The notes beneath the pieces are model-generated. The model was not told where the DNA came from. It saw nothing but the letters and a program-made list of their open reading frames with translations, and did no database searches. DNA of 64,000 nucleotides. It comes from Photobacterium aquimaris. Lineage in GTDB: Bacteria; Pseudomonadota; Gammaproteobacteria; Enterobacterales; Vibrionaceae. A program made the position numbers and the translations under genes. The stretch covers positions 1 to 64,000 of the forward strand of contig NZ_MSCC01000006.1 of assembly GCF_002954455.1 (NCBI RefSeq). Reading direction: 5' to 3'. Of the stretch, positions 55,084 through 63,801 are shown piece after piece (position 1 is the first letter of the stretch; each line of letters opens with the position of its first letter).

Positions 55084-57255
55084 TTATAGCGCAGTTAACT
55101 TAGCGTATTGGGTTACTAGCCACTTAATACCTTCACCATTAAAGGCCACTTGCACGCGACTTTGAGCACCGCTACCTTCAAAGTTAATGATCGTCCCTTC
55201 ACCAAATTTAGGATGTTGCACCCGCTGGCCTAAACTAAACCCAGTTTCATTGAAGTTATTATTAACTTGAGTTTGGCTAAAACGACCACTGCTCACAGGT
55301 CGTGAAACCTGTGCTTTCATTCGCACTTCTTCAACGTACTGTTCTGGAATTTCACGAATAAAGCGCGATGGCTTATGAAAATTATCTTTGCCGTATAAAC
55401 GTCGCATTTCAGCATAAGTGATATACAGCTTCTTCATTGCGCGTGTCATACCGACATAGCACAAGCGACGCTCTTCTTCTAACCGATCAGCTTCTTCAAT
55501 GGTGCGTGAGCTTGGGAACATTCCTTCTTCAACACCGACCATAAATACGATTGGAAACTCTAGACCTTTGGCACTGTGCATCGTCATTAGCTGCACCGCA
55601 TCTTCAAAGGCATCAGCCTGACCATCACCCGCTTCTAACGCTGCGTGAGCTAAGAAAGCAGATAACGGACTCATTTCAGCCGCTTCTTCAGGAATTTCAA
55701 ACTGACGCGTTGCGGTGACTAATTCTTCTAAGTTCTCGATCCGTGCTTGAGCTTTTTCACCTTTTTCTTGCTCATACATAGCGCGTAAACCGGAATGACG
55801 AATCACATCATCGGTTTGTTGATACATCGGCAATTCAGCAGTGTCATCTTCAAGCGCATTAATTAATTCAATAAAGCGCTGCAGTGCATTGGCTGCGCGT
55901 CCAGCCAGCACTTTTTCATCAAGCAATGCTAAGCTCGATTGCCACATGGTTAAACCACGATCACGAGCAGTAAGACGAATGGTTTCAAGGGTGCGATCCC
56001 CGAGACCACGGGTCGGCGTATTCACTACCCGCTCAAAGGAAGCATCGTCGTTACGGTTGCTGATCAAACGCAAATAAGACAGTGCATCTTTAATTTCTTG
56101 GCGCTCAAAGAAACGCATGCCGCCATAAATACGATATGGCATTCCAGCTTGAATTAACGCTTCTTCTAATACTCGCGATTGAGCATTACTGCGGTATAAG
56201 AAGGCTGTATCACTAAGGCTTCCCCCTTGCTCACGCCACTCTTTAATTTTACCAACCGCAAATCGCGCTTCATCAAGTTCATTAAAGGCAGAATATAACG
56301 AGATTGGCTCGCCATCGCCGTCTTCTGTCCATAACTTCTTACCCATACGTTCAGTATTATTGGCAATAAGCTCATTGGCAGCATTTAGAATATTGGCAGT
56401 CGAACGGTAATTCTGCTCCAAAAAGATTGACGATGCATTACTGAAATCATTGAGAAAACGTTGAATATTTTCAACTTGCGCGCCACGCCAACCGTAAATA
56501 GATTGGTCATCATCACCGACAATCATCACATGACAATCAGCGCCTGCCATTAATCGTAGCCATGCAAATTGAATATTGTTGGTGTCTTGAAACTCATCCA
56601 CCAAAATATGTTTAAAGCGCGCTTGGTAATGCTCACGAATATGTTTGTTATCACGCAATAATTCAAACGAACGCAGTAATAATTCAGCAAAGTCGACCAT
56701 GCCAGCACGATCACACGCTTCTTGGTAAGCGGTGTAAATTCGCAACCAGGTTTGTTCAACCGGATCGTTATAGGTTTCAACATGCTGTGGGCGTAAACCC
56801 TCATCTTTTTTAGCATTGATATACCAAGCGCCTTGACGTGCAGGCCAATGCTTTTCATCTAAATTCTGCGCTTTAATCAGTCGACGTAACAATCGCATCT
56901 GATCATCAGAATCTAAAATATTAAAATCTTCAGGTAGGCGCGCATCCAAATAATGGGCGCGTAACATGCGATGACAGAGACCATGGAAAGTACCATTCCA
57001 CATTCCCGAACTTGAGCCATGCATTAATTCATTAATCCGCCCCCGCATTTCAGCTGCGGCTTTATTGGTAAATGTCACCGACATTATTGAATATGGCGAA
57101 GCTTGTTCAACTGCTAACAACCAAGCAATACGATGCACTAGCACTCGGGTTTTGCCGCTGCCTGCTCCCGCCAATACTAGGTGATTACCCAACGGCGCAG
57201 CCACCGCCTCGCGTTGTTTGTCATTGAGGCCATCTAATAGAAGTGAAACGTCCAT
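55084..57255 (-). CDS. uvrD: DNA helicase II UvrD
   Basis: 723 residues. SF1A helicase for mismatch and nucleotide excision repair. Walker A LAGAGSGKTRVLVHR, motif II DEFQDTN, motif III GDDDQSIYGWRGA, motif VI VGMTRAMKKLYI, and the C-terminal Tudor-like region (GQRVQHPKFGEGTIINFEGSG) that binds RNA polymerase. A LexA-like box overlaps its leader. Confidence 0.96.
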   Translation of the reverse strand: MDVSLLLDGLNDKQREAVAAPLGNHLVLAGAGSGKTRVLVHRIAWLLAVEQASPYSIMSVTFTNKAAAEMRGRINELMHGSSSGMWNGTFHGLCHRMLRAHYLDARLPEDFNILDSDDQMRLLRRLIKAQNLDEKHWPARQGAWYINAKKDEGLRPQHVETYNDPVEQTWLRIYTAYQEACDRAGMVDFAELLLRSFELLRDNKHIREHYQARFKHILVDEFQDTNNIQFAWLRLMAGADCHVMIVGDDDQSIYGWRGAQVENIQRFLNDFSNASSIFLEQNYRSTANILNAANELIANNTERMGKKLWTEDGDGEPISLYSAFNELDEARFAVGKIKEWREQGGSLSDTAFLYRSNAQSRVLEEALIQAGMPYRIYGGMRFFERQEIKDALSYLRLISNRNDDASFERVVNTPTRGLGDRTLETIRLTARDRGLTMWQSSLALLDEKVLAGRAANALQRFIELINALEDDTAELPMYQQTDDVIRHSGLRAMYEQEKGEKAQARIENLEELVTATRQFEIPEEAAEMSPLSAFLAHAALEAGDGQADAFEDAVQLMTMHSAKGLEFPIVFMVGVEEGMFPSSRTIEEADRLEEERRLCYVGMTRAMKKLYITYAEMRRLYGKDNFHKPSRFIREIPEQYVEEVRMKAQVSRPVSSGRFSQTQVNNNFNETGFSLGQRVQHPKFGEGTIINFEGSGAQSRVQVAFNGEGIKWLVTQYAKLTAL

Positions 57256-57264
57256 CGCTATCTA

Positions 57265-57280
57265 CTGGTTATTTATACAA
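57265..57280 (-). promoter_or_regulatory. LexA (SOS) box of uvrD
   Basis: On the minus strand TTGTATAAATAACCAG parallels the E. coli uvrD box (CTGT-N8-CCAG). It lies between a TATAAT -10 (about 57287-57292) and the ATG, so LexA would block early transcription. Confidence 0.7.
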
Positions 57281-57380
57281 TGGTGATGATTATACCAGCC
57301 CCAATAAAGATTGCTTCGATATCTTTGGGGTGATTTTCGCAGAATTCAGAAACACAAATTCAACATGGCCATTAAAATAA

Positions 57381-57408
57381 TTAACATTTTAATGAAATAA
57401 ATTATGCT
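57381..57408 (+). promoter_or_regulatory. Possible promoter of the bufferin-type operon
   Basis: TTAACA (57381-57386), 16-bp spacer and TATGCT (57403-57408) would start transcription near 57415, leaving an 85-nt leader before bufA. No ECF sigma factor gene is adjacent, and no clear metal-regulator operator was recognised. Confidence 0.4.
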
Positions 57409-57499
57409 CTGGCCCTGTCTGTATATTCCAAGAGCGTATTAACGCCATAAAAATAGTTACAACCGCAAACCAACACTCAATCATAATCAAGGAATCATC

Positions 57500-57775
57500 A
57501 TGAAAAAGACTAATATCGCCTTAGCATCAGCAATGACAGGATTAATTGCACTCGCCGGTACTCTTGCCTCAACAACGGCTGTCGCAGACGAAATGGGCAA
57601 AAAAATGGCAAAAGAAAAATGTTATGGCGTGGCTAAAGCAGGGAAAAATGATTGCGCCACCAAAACCAGTTCTTGCGCTGGATCTGCGAAAGAAGATGCG
57701 CAAAAAGATGCCTTTGTAGTCGTCCCAAAAGGATTGTGCGCTCGTCTCCATGCCGGTTCAACTAAGGAGATGTAA
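57500..57775 (+). CDS. DUF2282 bufferin-type RiPP precursor (BufA1-like)
   Basis: 91 residues. A Sec signal peptide (cleavage after AVA, residue 29) precedes a short mature peptide with four cysteines (41, 52, 59, 80). The core EKCYGVAKAGKNDCATKTSS and the C-terminal VPKGLCARL are hallmarks of DUF2282. From recollection, such precursors are modified by a DUF692 enzyme: two cysteines become 5-thiooxazoles, the others pair in a disulfide, and the peptide binds copper in the periplasm. It is first in an operon with the DUF692 and DUF2063 genes. CAAGGAATCATC gives the ribosome site. Confidence 0.85.
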   Translation: MKKTNIALASAMTGLIALAGTLASTTAVADEMGKKMAKEKCYGVAKAGKNDCATKTSSCAGSAKEDAQKDAFVVVPKGLCARLHAGSTKEM

Positions 57776-57779
57776 TTTG

Positions 57780-58643
57780 GTGGGCTTTTCATCCCAACTG
57801 CCGATTGGGGTGGGCTTACGCTCACCTCACATCGCAGACATAATCACTCAACGACCCGCCCTTGGTTGGTTAGAAATTCACAGTGAAAACTATTTCAATC
57901 CTGATTCATTAGCACGCCAACAATTACGCCAGCTCTTGCCCGACTATCCGCTTAGTTGTCATGGCATTGGTTTATCATTGGGATCAGCCGATCCCCTTAA
58001 TGTGGCTCATTTACAGCAACTCAAGCAGTTAATCAGCGAAGTTAACCCCTTTTTGGTGTCCGAGCACCTCAGCTGGAGCTCTGTTGATGGTCAATTTTTT
58101 AATGATTTATTACCGTTACCGTACACCGAAGAGGCTCTGGATAATTTTTGCGATAAAGTCGATCAAGTTCAGCACACATTAAACCGTCAAATACTGATTG
58201 AAAATCCATCGAGCTATTTACAGTTTCAACATTCAACCATGCCTGAATGGGAATTTTTAATGGCTGTCCAGCAACGAACAGGCTGTGGATTATTATTAGA
58301 TTTAAATAACATTTATGTCAGTAGCTTTAATCATAGCTTTGATTGCCAAACCTATTTAGCCGCAATTGATCCTACCGTGGTGCAAGAAATACACCTAGCT
58401 GGCTTTATTCGTAAACATTTGCCTCAGGGTGAAATATGGATTGACACTCACAGCCAACCCGTGAGTGATGCCGTGTGGCAGCTATATCAACAGTGGATCC
58501 GCTGTCATGGCAGCCATATTCCCACCTTAATTGAATGGGATACAGATATTCCAACCCTAGCGATATTAGTTGCCGAAGCGAATAAAGCTCAAGCCATTGT
58601 CGATAAGGAGCACGCCCATGCCTGCATCAACAACAGCGCCTAA
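57780..58643 (+). CDS. DUF692 multinuclear non-haem iron oxidative enzyme (BufB-like MNIO)
   Basis: 287 residues, TIM-barrel. MNIO family motifs in order: EIHSENYF (33), LSCHGIGLSLGS (59), VSEHLSW (93), LIENPSSY (139), LLDLNNIYVSSFNH (172), EIHLAGF (203), WIDTHS (220) and LIEWDTDIP (250), containing the His, Asp and Glu iron ligands. It would oxidise precursor cysteines using two or three irons and O2. Start: AAGGAG (57764-57769) sits before a TTG (57777) and a GTG (57780); the ATG at 57750 lies inside bufA without a ribosome site and is rejected. Overlaps bufC by 26 bp. Confidence 0.88.
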   Translation: MGFSSQLPIGVGLRSPHIADIITQRPALGWLEIHSENYFNPDSLARQQLRQLLPDYPLSCHGIGLSLGSADPLNVAHLQQLKQLISEVNPFLVSEHLSWSSVDGQFFNDLLPLPYTEEALDNFCDKVDQVQHTLNRQILIENPSSYLQFQHSTMPEWEFLMAVQQRTGCGLLLDLNNIYVSSFNHSFDCQTYLAAIDPTVVQEIHLAGFIRKHLPQGEIWIDTHSQPVSDAVWQLYQQWIRCHGSHIPTLIEWDTDIPTLAILVAEANKAQAIVDKEHAHACINNSA

Positions 58644-59421
58644 CCTACACCAATTACAACACCAATTTGCCGCGGCGTTACATTATCAATCTCATACCGC
58701 AACAACGATGGTGATCAGCGATCATTTTAGCGCTCAACAACGACTGCAATTGTACTGTAATAATTTTATCGTTGGCTTAACCGAGGTATTAGAGAGCGTC
58801 TATTCCACCGTGAAAGCCATGATTGGTGAGGCTTTTTTTAAACAATTAGCGCGGCAACACATTCTTAATCATCCGCTACCACAAGGGGACGTTACTTTAT
58901 ATGGTGACCACTTTAGCGACACCATTGCCGCTCAACCAACATTGGTTTCAAGCTTGCCATATTTGGTCGATCTGGCGCGACTAGAATGGTTGCGTGATGT
59001 GGTGTCACGATCACCATCTCATAGTGGTGCGCTACCATTAGAGAAATTACACCGACTTGAACATCCACAACATTCGCTTGATCTGCAGCGATATTATTTT
59101 CATATACCGATATCAACCCATCTTTTTAGTAGTCAATATGCAGTCGGCACACTGTGGGAGATCGTTAATCACACCGATGGCAGTCATCAACAGCAACAAT
59201 TAGCAACGTTAGATATTCATCAACCGCAGGCAGTATTGGTACAACATTTCCAATGGCAGCTGTGGCAACAAACTGTGGCGGCGGAATTAATAACGTTAGT
59301 GAACGATTGCCAGCAGCAGCGTCCTATCGCCGCACTCACCGAATCACAATTAGCCCTGCTACCACAGCTATTACACCACCATTTAATTGACGATATTGGT
59401 GAGGTGAACAACGATGATTAA
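58618..59421 (+). CDS. DUF2063 MNIO partner protein (BufC-like)
   Basis: 268 residues. An N-terminal DUF2063 domain (LHQLQHQFAAALHY...RLQLYCNNFIVGLTEVLESVYSTVKAMIGEAFF) is followed by a second domain rich in His and Leu. By analogy with BufC, it binds the precursor and presents it to the DUF692 enzyme. ATG 58618 has AAGGAG seven bases upstream; the reading frame is open to 58570. It overlaps the DoxX gene by 8 bp, so the last three genes are translationally coupled. Confidence 0.87.
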   Translation: MPASTTAPNLHQLQHQFAAALHYQSHTATTMVISDHFSAQQRLQLYCNNFIVGLTEVLESVYSTVKAMIGEAFFKQLARQHILNHPLPQGDVTLYGDHFSDTIAAQPTLVSSLPYLVDLARLEWLRDVVSRSPSHSGALPLEKLHRLEHPQHSLDLQRYYFHIPISTHLFSSQYAVGTLWEIVNHTDGSHQQQQLATLDIHQPQAVLVQHFQWQLWQQTVAAELITLVNDCQQQRPIAALTESQLALLPQLLHHHLIDDIGEVNNDD

Positions 59422-59872
59422 TTTTATACGTACTATTGACCCTTTTTTTCAACAACTCACCCAGCCATTACAACCGTTATTATTACTTTTTAGTCGTGTG
59501 TGGGTGGCAATTGCCTTTTTTAAATCAGGACTGATCAAATACGGCAGTTGGGATAGCACATTGTATTTATTTGAATACGAATATCAGGTGCCGGTTCTAC
59601 CTTGGCTGTGGGCGGCTTATAGCGGCACTGCGATTGAATTGATCGTACCGATTTTTTTAGTGCTCGGTTTATTTTCACGACCAATGGCCGCGTTATTATT
59701 TGGGTTTAATATTATTGCAGTAGTGTCATACCCCGCGTTATGGCCGCAAGGGTTTTATGATCATCAATTATGGGGAGTGATGTTACTAATTACACTCTTT
59801 TGGGGGGCGGGAAAATTATCACTCGATCATTGGCTCTATCAAGGCCAAGCTCATCATTATCCTCTCAAATAA
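59414..59872 (+). CDS. DoxX family membrane protein of the bufferin-type operon
   Basis: 152 residues with four transmembrane helices (LLLLFSRVWVAIAFFKSGLIKYGSWDS, GTAIELIVPIFLVLGLFS, PMAALLFGFNIIAVVSYPA, LWGVMLLITLFWGAGKLSLDHWL), typical of DoxX/DoxD. DoxX genes often end DUF2282-DUF692-DUF2063 operons. The role is unknown; electron or quinone coupling has been suggested for the family. The gene converges on yigB with a 21-bp gap and no clear terminator. Confidence 0.85.
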   Translation: MINFIRTIDPFFQQLTQPLQPLLLLFSRVWVAIAFFKSGLIKYGSWDSTLYLFEYEYQVPVLPWLWAAYSGTAIELIVPIFLVLGLFSRPMAALLFGFNIIAVVSYPALWPQGFYDHQLWGVMLLITLFWGAGKLSLDHWLYQGQAHHYPLK

Positions 59873-59893
59873 TGGTGTTATTCCCCCGCTAAC

Positions 59894-60622
59894 TTAGCGT
59901 GCAGGAATACCGATTAACGGTAGTAATTCTGCTAAATGACTAATTTCAACATCAGGTAAACAATTAACATTAGCAGTGGTTAATGTGCGGCGCTGATCAT
60001 TATACCAACACGCTTGCAAGCCATGTTTCTTGGCGCCAAAAACGTCAGTTTGCAAGTGATCACCTACATGTAAAACCTGTTGTGCCGGTAACCCTAAATG
60101 ATTTATAGCGTGCTCAAACAGATCTGCAGCTGGTTTTGCTAACCCATCACGCCCAGCCTGATAGATGGCGCTGAAATATTTTGCCAAGCCGATTTGCTGC
60201 GGATCAACATTACCATTGGTAATTGCCACTAATGGTAGCTGCGCACTCAATAACGCCAACACACGATGGGTTTCAGCAGGTACATCGACCTTATTACGCT
60301 CAACCAACACCAACTCCAACCCTTGCCGAGCTGCTAATTCAGCAGCTTGTAAACGCCAGCCTAATTGCATTAAACCGATTTTTAAGGTTTCATAACGCCA
60401 TTGGCTGACATCATGCGTCAAGCTAGGATCAATCACAGCCAGTTGCTGCTTAAGGTGCTGCCAATCATCACGGCTGATCATGGTTGATGACGGTAATAGC
60501 TGAGCTAACCAATCAAACATCGCTTGTTCAGCTCGAACAATTACCGGATGGTTATCATAAAGGGTGTCATCCAGATCAAATGTCAGTGCATTGATCGAAC
60601 CTAAGTGACGATAAAATTGCAT
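59894..60622 (-). CDS. yigB: HAD-family FMN phosphatase YigB
   Basis: 242 residues. HAD motifs FDLDDTLYDN (nucleophile Asp), ITNGN, and HVGDHLQTDVFGAKKHG. E. coli YigB dephosphorylates FMN to riboflavin. ATG 60622 has AGGAA upstream; a longer frame starts at 60652. It follows xerC by 32 bp and would precede uvrD in the ancestral order. Confidence 0.9.
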   Translation of the reverse strand: MQFYRHLGSINALTFDLDDTLYDNHPVIVRAEQAMFDWLAQLLPSSTMISRDDWQHLKQQLAVIDPSLTHDVSQWRYETLKIGLMQLGWRLQAAELAARQGLELVLVERNKVDVPAETHRVLALLSAQLPLVAITNGNVDPQQIGLAKYFSAIYQAGRDGLAKPAADLFEHAINHLGLPAQQVLHVGDHLQTDVFGAKKHGLQACWYNDQRRTLTTANVNCLPDVEISHLAELLPLIGIPAR

Positions 60623-60654
60623 GGTTGTTCCTATAATTAATAATCCAACCAATA

Positions 60655-61563
60655 CTAGCGGCGCTTAGCTCGCGGATGAGCTGCATCATACACTTTAGCT
60701 AGATGTTGAAAATCAAGATGGGTATAAATTTGAGTAGTGGTTAAATTGGCATGACCCAATAATTCTTGTACCGCACGTAAATCACCACTGGATTCCAACA
60801 TATGAGTTGCAAAACTATGGCGTAATTTATGCGGATTTATATGACTTGATACCGCTTGTTTTTGACCCCATTCCGCCATTCTTTTTTGAACATTGCGATT
60901 TGAAATACGTTGACCAAGCTTAGACACAAACAAGCCATTTTCATCAGCATGAGCAATATTAGCCCGCACTTTAAGCCAATTACCGACCCACTCACACGCT
61001 AAACCAGCAAAAGGGACAACTCGCTCTTTATCACCCTTACCAATAACCCGTAGATCACCTTTGCTTAAGTTAATATCACGCACATTTAAGTTAACCAATT
61101 CAGATAAACGTAACCCCGCACCATACATTAATTCCATCATTGCCCGATCACGAATCGCCAACGGATCATCATCATTCACTTCTAGCAGTTGATTCATTTC
61201 ATCAACATCTAAATTTTTCGGTAATGGCCGCGCTTTACGAGGAGCTGCCACTCCTTTGGCTGGGTTGGCAGGTAACACTTGCTGATGTACCAAGTAATCA
61301 AAAAAGCTTCGCAGTGCAGATAGTCGCATTGCTAAGCTGCTGGCTTTTAGACCATTACGCATCCCTTTACTGGCAATTTGGCGTACCCAACCCGCATCAA
61401 CTTGCTGCCAATTTTCAACTCCAAGCTCTAGTAATTGCTCGGCAATGCAGGTTAATTGACGTTTATAATTTTGCTGGGTGTGCAAACTAAGCTCACGCTC
61501 ACTACGCAAATATTCATAAAAACGCTCAAGGGGTTGTTCAAAACTTCGAGGAAGCGTACTCAC
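60655..61563 (-). CDS. xerC: Site-specific tyrosine recombinase XerC
   Basis: 302 residues. N-terminal SAM-like core-binding domain and catalytic domain with Arg in MYGAGLRLSELVNL, Lys in VIGKGDKERVVP, HKLRHSFATHML, LLGHANLTTTQIYTH and the nucleophilic Tyr. With XerD it resolves chromosome dimers at dif. GTG start with GAGG five bases upstream. The DUF484 gene that normally separates it from dapF is missing. Confidence 0.95.
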   Translation of the reverse strand: MSTLPRSFEQPLERFYEYLRSERELSLHTQQNYKRQLTCIAEQLLELGVENWQQVDAGWVRQIASKGMRNGLKASSLAMRLSALRSFFDYLVHQQVLPANPAKGVAAPRKARPLPKNLDVDEMNQLLEVNDDDPLAIRDRAMMELMYGAGLRLSELVNLNVRDINLSKGDLRVIGKGDKERVVPFAGLACEWVGNWLKVRANIAHADENGLFVSKLGQRISNRNVQKRMAEWGQKQAVSSHINPHKLRHSFATHMLESSGDLRAVQELLGHANLTTTQIYTHLDFQHLAKVYDAAHPRAKRR

Positions 61564-61614
61564 ATAAACCTCAATCTTGGTGTCATCCGTAATCGTGACA
61601 ACGATTAGCTTTCA

Positions 61615-62445
61615 CTATTGAATAAATTGACCATCAAATACGTGCGCCACAGGGCCGGTCATAAATAACGGTTTGCCTTCTCCTGCCCAGCGAATATATA
61701 AATCGCCGCCCGGTAAACTCACTTTGACATTTTCATCCAATAATCCTTGGCTACGACCAACAGCAACCGCAGCACAAGCACCACTGCCACAAGCTTGAGT
61801 TTCACCAGCACCACGTTCATACACTCGCAATTTCACCGTACCACGATCAATAACTTGCATAAAACCCGCATTAACGCGCTCAGGAAAACGCTCATGAGAT
61901 TCCAACAACGGCCCTAGTTTTTCAACTGCCGCAGTATCAACGTCATCAACAATCGTAACGCAATGTGGGTTACCCATACTCACGGCACCACAAAATAGCG
62001 TTTGCTCACCGACCCGCAGTAAATAGGTTTTCTCTGCCTGCTTGGCGCGCATCGGAATTTTATTGGGTTCAAAGTTCGGCGCCCCCATATTCACTGTTAC
62101 TTGACCATCGCTTTCAAGCTTTAACACCATTTTGCCCGCTTTAGTGCTTACGGATATATGGTATTTATTGGTTAACCCTTTCATTGACACAAATCGAGCA
62201 AAACAACGGGCACCATTACCACACTGCTCAACTTCACTGCCGTCAGCATTAAAAATGCGATAGTGAAAATCCGTTTCAGGATCATAAGGCGGTTCGACCA
62301 CTAATAGTTGATCAAAACCAATTCCGCGATGACGATCCGCTAAACGACGAATCGCATCTGGCGAAAAAAACACATTTTGTGTGACACAATCAACAACAAC
62401 AAAGTCATTGCCCAGCCCATGCATTTTGGAAAAGTTAATCTGCAT
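61615..62445 (-). CDS. dapF: Diaminopimelate epimerase
   Basis: 276 residues. Converts LL- to meso-diaminopimelate for lysine and peptidoglycan synthesis. The two catalytic cysteines are in QCGNGARCFARF (near residue 74) and ETQACGSGACAAVAVG (near 217). Downstream of lysA by 39 bp. Confidence 0.96.
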   Translation of the reverse strand: MQINFSKMHGLGNDFVVVDCVTQNVFFSPDAIRRLADRHRGIGFDQLLVVEPPYDPETDFHYRIFNADGSEVEQCGNGARCFARFVSMKGLTNKYHISVSTKAGKMVLKLESDGQVTVNMGAPNFEPNKIPMRAKQAEKTYLLRVGEQTLFCGAVSMGNPHCVTIVDDVDTAAVEKLGPLLESHERFPERVNAGFMQVIDRGTVKLRVYERGAGETQACGSGACAAVAVGRSQGLLDENVKVSLPGGDLYIRWAGEGKPLFMTGPVAHVFDGQFIQ

Positions 62446-62484
62446 GATGTTCCTTAATTATTAAAGCTTCAGTTGCGACGACAA

Positions 62485-63735
62485 TCACTTAACAACATAT
62501 TCATGTTGCCAAAGTTGCTCTAGCGTTTCACGGGCGCGAACCAAATGCACTTGCTGACCATCAACCATGACCTCTGCGACGCGAGGACGAGAATTATAGT
62601 TAGATGCCATTACGAAGCCATAAGCACCAGCCGACCTAACGGCTAACACATCACCGGGAGCTAAACATAAATGACGATCTTTACCGATAAAGTCACCGGT
62701 TTCACAAATAGGCCCAACCAGATCATAACACTGGCTCTCACCTTTGCGTGGAATCAGCGGCACAATATCTTGCCACGCGGAATACAGGGTCGGTCGAATA
62801 AGATCATTCATCGCCGCATCGACAATGGCAAAGTTTTTATATTCAGTATGCTTTAAAAACTCAACTTTAGTCAGCAATACGCCAGCATTAGCAGCAATAG
62901 CACGACCAGGCTCAAAAATTAATTCCAGTTGTGGGTAAGCGGCTAACCGAGCTAACAATGCGGTCGCATAATCAGCAGGTAATGGCGGTTGCTCATCGTT
63001 ATAAGTCACTCCTAAGCCACCACCGAGATCTAAATGTTTGATCTCAATTCCAACCGATTTTAACTCATCAACTAATGCCAACAATCGTTCAGTTGCATCA
63101 ATAAAAGGCTGCACTTCGGTTAGCTGGGAGCCAATATGACAATCCATTCCAACCACATTAATATGGGGTAATTGATGGGCTAATTGATAGACATCTAGCG
63201 CTCGCTCACGAGCAATACCAAATTTATTGTCTCGCAGTCCCGTTGAAATATATGGATGGGTATTAGCGTCAACATCGGGGTTAATACGCAATGAAATAGG
63301 GGCAATTTTACCTAATTGACCCGCAACATGATTTAAACGTTCTAATTCAGGCTCCGATTCAACATTAAAGCATTTAATCCCAAGCTCTAATGCGCGCTGC
63401 ATTTCAACCGCTGTTTTACCGACACCAGAAAAAACCACCTTGGCAGGATCGCCACCAGCAGCTAATACTCGCTCAAGCTCACCCTGAGACACAATATCAA
63501 ACCCGGATCCTAATCGTGCCAACACATTGAGCACTCCAAGGTTAGAGTTTGCTTTAACTGCATAGCAAATCAAATGCGGCTGAGTAGCAACAGCTTGATC
63601 GAACGCATGCCAATGACGCTCAAGCGTGGCGCGTGAATAAACATAAAGTGGCGTACCATATTGTGCTGCTAATTCAGCTAACGCCACCTCTTCTGCCCAT
63701 AGTTGTCCGTCTTGCTGATAATTAAAATAATCCAA
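62485..63735 (-). CDS. lysA: Diaminopimelate decarboxylase
   Basis: 416 residues. PLP-dependent last step of lysine synthesis. The PLP-binding Lys is in ICYAVKANSNLGVL; HIGSQLT, DLGGGLGVTYN, EPGRAI and the CETGDF motif of the dimer site are all present. Probably cotranscribed with dapF and with the upstream lptM. Confidence 0.96.
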   Translation of the reverse strand: MDYFNYQQDGQLWAEEVALAELAAQYGTPLYVYSRATLERHWHAFDQAVATQPHLICYAVKANSNLGVLNVLARLGSGFDIVSQGELERVLAAGGDPAKVVFSGVGKTAVEMQRALELGIKCFNVESEPELERLNHVAGQLGKIAPISLRINPDVDANTHPYISTGLRDNKFGIARERALDVYQLAHQLPHINVVGMDCHIGSQLTEVQPFIDATERLLALVDELKSVGIEIKHLDLGGGLGVTYNDEQPPLPADYATALLARLAAYPQLELIFEPGRAIAANAGVLLTKVEFLKHTEYKNFAIVDAAMNDLIRPTLYSAWQDIVPLIPRKGESQCYDLVGPICETGDFIGKDRHLCLAPGDVLAVRSAGAYGFVMASNYNSRPRVAEVMVDGQQVHLVRARETLEQLWQHEYVVK

Positions 63736-63801
63736 TGCTTATTTCCTTCCCTGTCTTGTTGACTATTAAGCTGCTATTTTATCATCATCGCAGCGGTCTT
63801 A

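Noticed and set aside
57750..57779. ATG start for the DUF692 gene
   Set aside because: It overlaps the last 26 bp of bufA, lacks a ribosome site, and adds basic residues not found in the family; TTG 57777 or GTG 57780 has AAGGAG.
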